NCBI RefSeq assembly: GCF_005239225.2
Contig: NC_133290.1
Location: 11,354,204-11,418,203, forward strand
DNA from: Populus alba
Lineage: Eukaryota > Streptophyta > Magnoliopsida > Malpighiales > Salicaceae
Direction: 5' to 3'
Length of the DNA stretch: 64,000 bases
Shown here: positions 58,830 to 64,000 of the stretch, one piece after another
Numbering within the stretch: position 1 is the first letter of the stretch
How the letters are laid out: every line of letters begins with the position of its first letter
Position numbers and translations under genes: made by a program
Notes under the pieces: generated by a model
What the model saw: only the letters and a program-made list of their open reading frames with translations
Database searches by the model: none
Told to the model about the DNA's origin: nothing

Positions 58830-60174
58830 ATGGATAGTAAGATAATTCATGCAGCATGTATGAGAGCAGCTGTAACTGTGATAGCTACAGGGGTAGCTAT
58901 TATTGAATAAGAAACAAATAGAATTAATATACCAAGAGAACCACGTATAAATGCAATTGCTCAACTAGAATTCTATATTGACAGCATTTTGAATCGAGGT
59001 GATAGACATTGCGTTGAACAAATTTGTATGAAACCTGTTGTCTTCTATAGATTGTGTGATGTTCTCACAAGTCATGACCTATTACGATCAACTCATCGAT
59101 TAGGGAGCAAGTAATTGTGTTCTTACAAATTATAGGACAAAACCAAAGATTTCATTTTATTAGTGGTATATAATATAGGTCTGTTGAAACTATCCATCGT
59201 TACTTTAGAATTGTTTTAAAAGCAATTCTTAAGTTATATAAACACCTTATTAAAGATCCAGAGGATACAGTTCCAGCAGAGATAATGAACAATCGAAGAT
59301 TCTATCCTTATTTTAAGGTATGAGAACAATACCAATATTTGTATACATTAATTAATTACATCTAAAAGAAAAGGTTATAAATAATTTTTTCATGTCTATA
59401 TAGGATTGTGTGGGAGCAATTGATGGTACCCATGTTCCTGCAAATGTTCGTATTGAGATTCAAGGAAAGTTTCGAGGTCGAAAAGAAGGAACAACATAAA
59501 ATGTTTTAGCAGCTATAACTTTTGATTTGAAGTTTATATATGTTTTAGCTGGCTGGGAAGGAAGTGCACATGATTCACGGGTTTTAGGTGATGCATTATC
59601 AAGACCTAGTGGTCTAAAAATTCCAGAAGGTATAGAATAAAGTATTGTATTATATGCAATTAACATATAAAATGTCTTATTACATAAAGATAGTAATAGG
59701 TTTTATTTTTTGTAATTTGTAGGGAAATATTTTCTTAGTGATGCTGGTTACGGTATTCGAAAAGAAATCATTTCTTCTTTTCGTGGAGTTCGATATCACT
59801 TGAATGAGTTTACAGAACGTGCACCAGAAAATGAAAAGGAGCTATTTAATCTTCGACACTCTTCATTGAGAAACGCTATTGAGCGAGGGTTTGGTATTTT
59901 GAAGAGTCGTTTTAGATCAATTGATGGAAAATCTTTTTGGTCTTATGAAACACAAGTAAATGTTGTGCTTGCATGTTGTATTATTCATAATCACATAATG
60001 GGGGTTGATCCTTATGACTTTCTTATGGAAGAAATATGTTCAGATAGTGAACCAATTAGACGAACAATCAACTTAAGTCAACAGGTGGAAAGGAAAGAGA
60101 ATAGGGAGTGGATAACAAAAAGAGAAATGATTGCATCAACCATGTGGAATGACTATAACACTCAAAGAAACTAG
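58830..60174 (+). pseudogene. PIF/Harbinger DDE transposase
   Basis: Nuclease-type transposase (DDE_Tnp_4 family). Exon 1 is 58,830-59,317 (its ATG is the end of the TTATG target duplication), exon 2 is 59,404-59,629 and exon 3 is 59,723-60,174, with GT-AG introns. Triad residues are visible: Asp in VGAIDGTHVPAN (exon 2), Asp in GSAHDSRVL (exon 2) with SDAGYG following (exon 3), and Glu in AIERGFGILKSRF (exon 3). The C-terminal CCIIHNHI is typical of the family. Defects: TAA after VAIIE (about 58,908), a frameshift near 59,110, another near 59,166, and TAA in place of a glutamine codon near 59,497. The 9.86-kb retrotransposon also separates it from its leader. It therefore cannot make active transposase. 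Exon 3 alone is an open 151-codon stretch. Confidence 0.92.
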
Positions 60175-60376
60175 TAATTGAGTGTTAATTATATGTGTTT
60201 GTTTTTATTATGTCTTGCTTGAGTTTGTATTATCTTTGTTATGTATTTGGAGTAGATGTTGATTTTATTATAATTTCTCTTTTAATTATTAATTGTAGTT
60301 TTTATATGAAATTTATTAAATCTAAATATTTCATGATTTTATTTTGTATAAATTTGTAATTTCTTTTTTTGTATAA

Positions 60377-61334
60377 ATGAGTTCCACGCAGAATGAAAAA
60401 TTAAAGGGCAAGCATTTCACATGGTCTAAGCCTATGTCTCACATGTTGCTTGAAATATTAGCTAAGAAGGCACTTAAAGGAAGCAAACCTTCTTCTATAT
60501 TCAAAGCAGAATCTTTTGTTAAGGTGGCTACAGAAATAAGTCAAAAGTTCAACGTCCAATACGAGCCTAAGCATGTGAAAAATCATCTCAAGACTGTGAA
60601 AAAAAGAATGGGAATAATAACCAAACTTAAAAATAAAAGTGGCTTTTGGTTGGGATGATTGTTTGAAGATGATTACAGTTTCGAAAGATGTATATGATGA
60701 AGAAGTGAAGGTATGATAAATATTATACTCTTTGTAATTTTTTTGTTTACTTTTGTTTCTAAAATGTTATACAATGAACTAAAAAATTACATATTATAAA
60801 CTTTATGAACAGGCACATCCCGATCATGACAAGTTTCTCAACAAAAAACTTGATATGTACGATGCAATGACAATTGTTGTTGGAAAAGACATGGCAACAA
60901 GAAATTATGCCAAATCATATGTTGATGTCAACTTGAAAGAGAACACTGAAGAGCAGTCATTTTCAATTGAAAATGAAGGTGAATATGAAGAAACTTATAA
61001 GGGAAAAGATACATCTTCCTCTAGTACACAAAAGAGGCAACATAGAAAGAGAAATCGCATGTATGAAGATGATGGTATTGAAAAGTTGTCTAAACAGATT
61101 GGAAATGTAGCATTTGCAATTCAAAGCCTCAGCAAAAATCAACTTGATGTTAATGCGCTGTATACAGAAGTGATGAAAGTTGAAGGCTTTGATGAGATCA
61201 CTCTTGGGGATGGATTTGATCATTTGGTCCAAAATGAAATGTTAGCAAAAGCATTTATGGCAAAAAATGTTAATTTGAGAAAAATTTGGGTTCAGAATTT
61301 TGTGAACCATCACTATTACAGGCCTGCTTACTAA
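60377..61334 (+). pseudogene. Myb/SANT-like ORF of the Harbinger element
   Basis: Second protein of PIF/Harbinger elements, which by family binds the transposon ends and helps import the transposase. Exon 1 is 60,377-60,710 and exon 2 is 60,813-61,334, GT-AG intron. The N-terminal trihelix/Myb-like domain is visible as FTWSKPMSHMLLEILAKKA, then VATEISQKFNVQYEPKHVKN and LKTVKKRMGIITKLKNKSGF. One extra T near 60,640 breaks the GFGWDD motif and causes a stop at 60,656. Downstream frames resume with SKDVYDEEVK and AHPDHDKFLNKKL. Exon 2 continues to the natural C-terminus (...HHYYRPAY), with a basic KRQHRKRNR stretch that could be a nuclear signal. A single frameshift makes this a recent pseudogene, or an assembly error. 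Confidence 0.88.
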
Positions 61335-61971
61335 GATGGTTTGACTATGTTCAAAATTTGGGTTTAGACTATGTTTGTTATTTGACGAGTATGTTTACTC
61401 TTTTAATTCGGTCTAGCATGTTTATGTTTGTAATTTGAACTAATATATATGTGTATGACATTGAAACTTAATATTTATGCATGACTATGTTTGATGTTAG
61501 ATATTTATATTTATTTCTTGATGTTTATTTGATATATATTAAAGGGATATTAAAGGGATAATTGTCTTCACCCGTAAAAAAAAAATATTTATCCAAAAAA
61601 ACCATAATAAAAAAAAAAGTTATATTTTCTCTATAATATGATATGACATATATAGTTATATTTTATAAAATAAGTTATGTATGAATCTAGGATATAATAA
61701 AAAAACAAATTCATCATTATACTTTTTAGATTTCATTTTTTTAATTGTAAAATGATTTAATATTTTTATATTAAATATTATATATATATTAGATAAACTT
61801 GAAAAAAAAATTAATTCATTAATAAATTATTTTCCAGTTCGTTTTCCATAACACAACCAAACACTGGAAAGTGTTTTCCAGTTCATTTTTCATAACACTA
61901 CCAAACATCGGAAAATACTTTTTTGAAATTCAATTTTCCTGGAATTCACTTTCCTGCAAACAAACAGAGCC
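61335..61971 (+). other. 3' end of the Harbinger element
   Basis: AT-rich 3' region, then from about 61,780 the subterminal repeat shared with MITE copy A ('ccaaacactggaaagtgtt', 'ccaaacatcggaaaatactt'), ending in the terminal inverted repeat at 61,971. Confidence 0.7.
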
Positions 61972-61974
61972 TAA

Positions 61975-62607
61975 AACACGGTTGTAGTACTTTAACTCCT
62001 AGTGTAAAACTAGTCACATTCTTTATGGATAAAGAAAATTATCCTCGTCGCCAAACCTAACCGGTTGTTTCTGCAGCTTAACCAGCTTTTTTTTCTTTGT
62101 TTCAGTGATAAGATTGCTTGTTGGCTTAAACGTGACATTCTAGCTATGGACCTTACCAATTTACATGCAAGATTTAATGCTGCTTCTCCTTCCTTTTGCT
62201 ACCTAAAAAACCAAACCAGATAAAATGAGATCATATTTCAGCAAATTTATGTGGCTGGAATGGTTTTGGTGTTTTGATTAGTATATTCATATTGTGGCAA
62301 GTAAAAACCCCGTAGCAATCCTGCTTGTTTTGTTTTCTTCAGGCAGCCCAAATGCGTAGAACAAATTTCTTTTTTCCTCCTTTTCAAATAATTTTGAGCA
62401 TGCTCTTAAATTCATCGTTTGCTGAAGGGTTATATGCATTTCAAAGTATTTTTGGTACACTGCAAGTTAATATGCTTGCTATTTGACCCAAATAGAGAAT
62501 TTTAGAAGTAGAATTCCTTTAGCATGTCGCAGACATCTCCCACCAGCTAGGACGCTAAATTATTTCATCGTGTAACTTGACGTGATAAAGCCAAGCCCAG
62601 CTAGCAC
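61975..62607. other. intergenic, no gene seen
   Basis: Ordinary composition, short open frames only. No transposon end or RNA gene was recognised. Confidence 0.4.
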
Positions 62608-63543
62608 TGATAAGAGGTCAAATTTGTCACTATCCACCATTTCATTTTTTTCTTCTTTCTTTCCTCTTTCTTTTTCAATGTTTGTGCCCTACCATCTAAT
62701 TTTTCAAGTCAACCCTTAAACATCTATTTCTTTTTTATTTAATCCTTGTTTTTTGTCATTTTGTTTTTTGGAATAATTTATTGAATTATATTTTTCTTTC
62801 GATTTTATTTTCATTTAATTTTTTGCTTTGTCAAATTTGATTTTTATTCTTTTTATTGTTATTTTTTGTAGTCTAATATAATTTTTAGAGTTGCGTTTTT
62901 TTTTATTCACCCTCCATAAATTTTTTTTCCTGATAGATTTCATTCTCATTATTTTAATTATAATTTTTTTTAGTTTGTATAAATTCAAAAGCAGTAATTT
63001 TTTACCTGATTTAATTCTTCAACATGTAATTAGTTTGAACTTGAGCTTGGTTAAACTCGTGTCTAAGATTTTATTGGTTGTAAGCTTTGAAAATTAACCT
63101 AGCTTCATAAGGTATGCTAAGATTGTTTTAGTTTTTTATCATTTTTTTAAGATAATATTTTTTTAATTTTATCATTCAAGATTTATTTAATAAAATATTA
63201 AACTCTTTTGTTTTTCATGATTTCTATAACCTTGGTTTTGGAGGCCATAGTCACACCTAGTTGAGAAACAGCTAGATTTGCTTCTGATTTATTAACACTT
63301 GTTATGCATAAAGCAAGCAATCATGCTGTGTCTATGAATCGCTAGTGCTATGTATAAAAACAAAGTCATCAAGTCTAACGGTGCTTTTATATGTTTTCCA
63401 AAAGAAATGGCATATACCTCATTTAGTTGCTCTTAAAAAGATGGTAAAATCCTTTAAAGAGTGTGATCAACAAGAAAGCACACAGAATTAATTTAGCAGG
63501 GAACATTATTTTGATCTAAAACAAGACACCGACACATTTAGCT
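62608..63543. repeat. downstream flank of P450 gene 4, duplicated from or with 36,419-37,394
   Basis: Co-linear with the gene 3 flank from 'tgataagaggtcaaatttgt' to the stop codon, with scattered substitutions and a deletion of about 43 bp near 63,393. Confidence 0.88.
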
Positions 63544-64000
63544 TCATTTGTTAAGGCGATATGTAGGAATAGCTAGTAGATGCTTGGACCTGCAGAGTAC
63601 GAGACCAAACTCTTCTGTCATGTCCACTTCAGATGGCAGTATTCCATTTGGAAGTTCCCAGTCAAAGCAATGTAGCAGCTGCGCAACCACCAGCCGCACC
63701 ACAGTCAGCCCTAAGTGCATTCCAGGGCAGCTTCTGCGGCCAGTGCCAAATGGAATAAGCTGGAAGTCCCGGCCCCGAACATCTATGTCACTGCCAACAA
63801 ACCTCTCTGGGTAAAACTTTTCTGCATCGGTCCAAGCTTTTGGGTCTCGACCAATGGCCCATACATTGATTATAACATGTGATTTCTTCGGTATGTGGAA
63901 GCCATTCACAACGCAGTCCTCCGTGGCCTCATGAGGGATCATCAGAGGACCCGCTGGATGGAGCCGCAAGGTTTCCTTCACAACCATGTCTAGGTACTCC
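63544..64000 (-). CDS. CYP736A: cytochrome P450, CYP736A-like (gene 4), C-terminal part
   Basis: The last 152 codons of exon 2; the rest lies beyond the right edge. It keeps ExxR (ETLR), PERF and the haem loop [10 protein letters not shown] with its Cys, and ends YRLNK like gene 3. Over 147 comparable residues it differs from gene 3 at three: Leu for Phe after ExxR, His for Gln four residues after the haem Cys, and Val for Ala soon after. In the first two it agrees with genes 1 and 2, so it keeps the ancestral state. Whether the full gene is intact cannot be seen. Confidence 0.9.
   Translation of the reverse strand, partial: EYLDMVVKETLRLHPAGPLMIPHEATEDCVVNGFHIPKKSHVIINVWAIGRDPKAWTDAEKFYPERFVGSDIDVRGRDFQLIPFGTGRRSCPGMHLGLTVVRLVVAQLLHCFDWELPNGILPSEVDMTEEFGLVLCRSKHLLAIPTYRLNK

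Larger units (their letters stand above)
47179..61971 (+). mobile_element. PIF/Harbinger DNA transposon split by an LTR retrotransposon
   Basis: Proposed limits are 47,179 (left end GAGCGTGTTTGTTTGGAGG after TTA) and 61,971 (right end complement GGCTCTGTTTGTTTGCAGG before TAA). The ends are inverted repeats with a few mismatches, but the flanking trinucleotides are TTA and TAA rather than identical. A short inverted copy of the left end (CGCTCTAA at about 47,301) offers another reading, so the left limit is uncertain. Without the nested 9.87 kb the element would be about 4.9 kb, with a DDE transposase followed by a Myb/SANT-like ORF in the same orientation, the two-gene set of PIF/Harbinger. 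The right 200 bp match MITE copy A, so those MITEs are probably its deletion derivatives or relatives. Confidence 0.65.

Noticed and set aside
58828..58910. Possibility that the transposase is a domesticated host gene
   Set aside because: It has several stops and frameshifts, a Myb-like partner ORF beside it, and transposon ends nearby. It is an ordinary decaying transposon.
1..64000. tRNA, rRNA, snoRNA genes and organellar inserts
   Set aside because: No box A/B-like cloverleaf, rRNA core or plastid or mitochondrial gene text was recognised on either strand by reading. A tRNAscan/Infernal run would be needed to exclude small RNAs fully.

Overview
The window looks like plant nuclear DNA, most likely from a woody eudicot. 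It is AT-rich with GT-AG introns, a small tandem family of cytochrome P450 genes, one 20-exon housekeeping gene, and much transposon sequence at several stages of decay. I suspect Salicaceae (poplar-like) from the overall flavour of the repeats and the CYP736A-type P450s, but nothing here proves the genus.

Genes. Three complete P450 genes of the CYP71 clan (CYP736A-like) lie on the minus strand at 3.7-5.3, 16.7-18.2 and 37.4-39.0 kb. A fourth is cut by the right edge (63.5-64.0 kb). They form two duplicate pairs. Genes 1 and 2 share coding sequence and about 1.3 kb of upstream sequence; genes 3 and 4 share coding sequence and about 0.95 kb of downstream sequence. All complete copies have one phase-0 intron at the same place and keep the haem-binding, ExxR and PERF motifs. 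Between pair 1/2 and gene 3 lies an intact importin-5/karyopherin-beta3-like gene on the plus strand (23.7-31.4 kb, 1,094 codons over 20 exons), rebuilt here exon by exon.

Layout. 0-3.6 kb: decayed minus-strand copia element with its 5' LTR, then a solo LTR. 3.7-5.3: P450-1. 6.9-7.9: a Tourist/Harbinger-type MITE. 9.7-10.5: copia LTR fragment with primer-binding site. 11.6-13.9: dead Ty3/gypsy pol/gag. 16.7-18.2: P450-2. 21.2-21.7: relic tandem arrays related to a retroelement further right. 22.0-23.0: a roughly 485-bp tandem duplication. 23.7-31.4: importin gene. 31.4-37.4: intergenic. 37.4-39.0: P450-3. 41.1-42.4: hAT-like element with 8-bp target-site duplication. 43.4-43.8: perfect 37-bp-arm hairpin next to a copia LTR. 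44.0-44.6: two-level tandem repeat. 45.4-47.2: MITE copies. 47.2-62.0: a PIF/Harbinger element carrying a broken DDE transposase and a Myb/SANT-like ORF, split by a young 9.86-kb LTR retrotransposon. 63.5-64.0: P450-4.

The most interesting object is that retrotransposon (48,966-58,827; LTRs about 2.55 kb; perfect TTATG target duplication). It has a tRNA-Arg-like primer-binding site and a gag only, as expected of a non-autonomous Tat/Ogre-lineage element. It sits exactly at the predicted start codon of the Harbinger transposase. Its LTR carries a run of six near-perfect GC-rich hairpins. Its 3' non-coding part carries twelve short hairpins in a strict three-type cycle, with stems that change in a compensating way around a conserved loop. 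This is the best candidate in the window for undescribed structured RNA or DNA.
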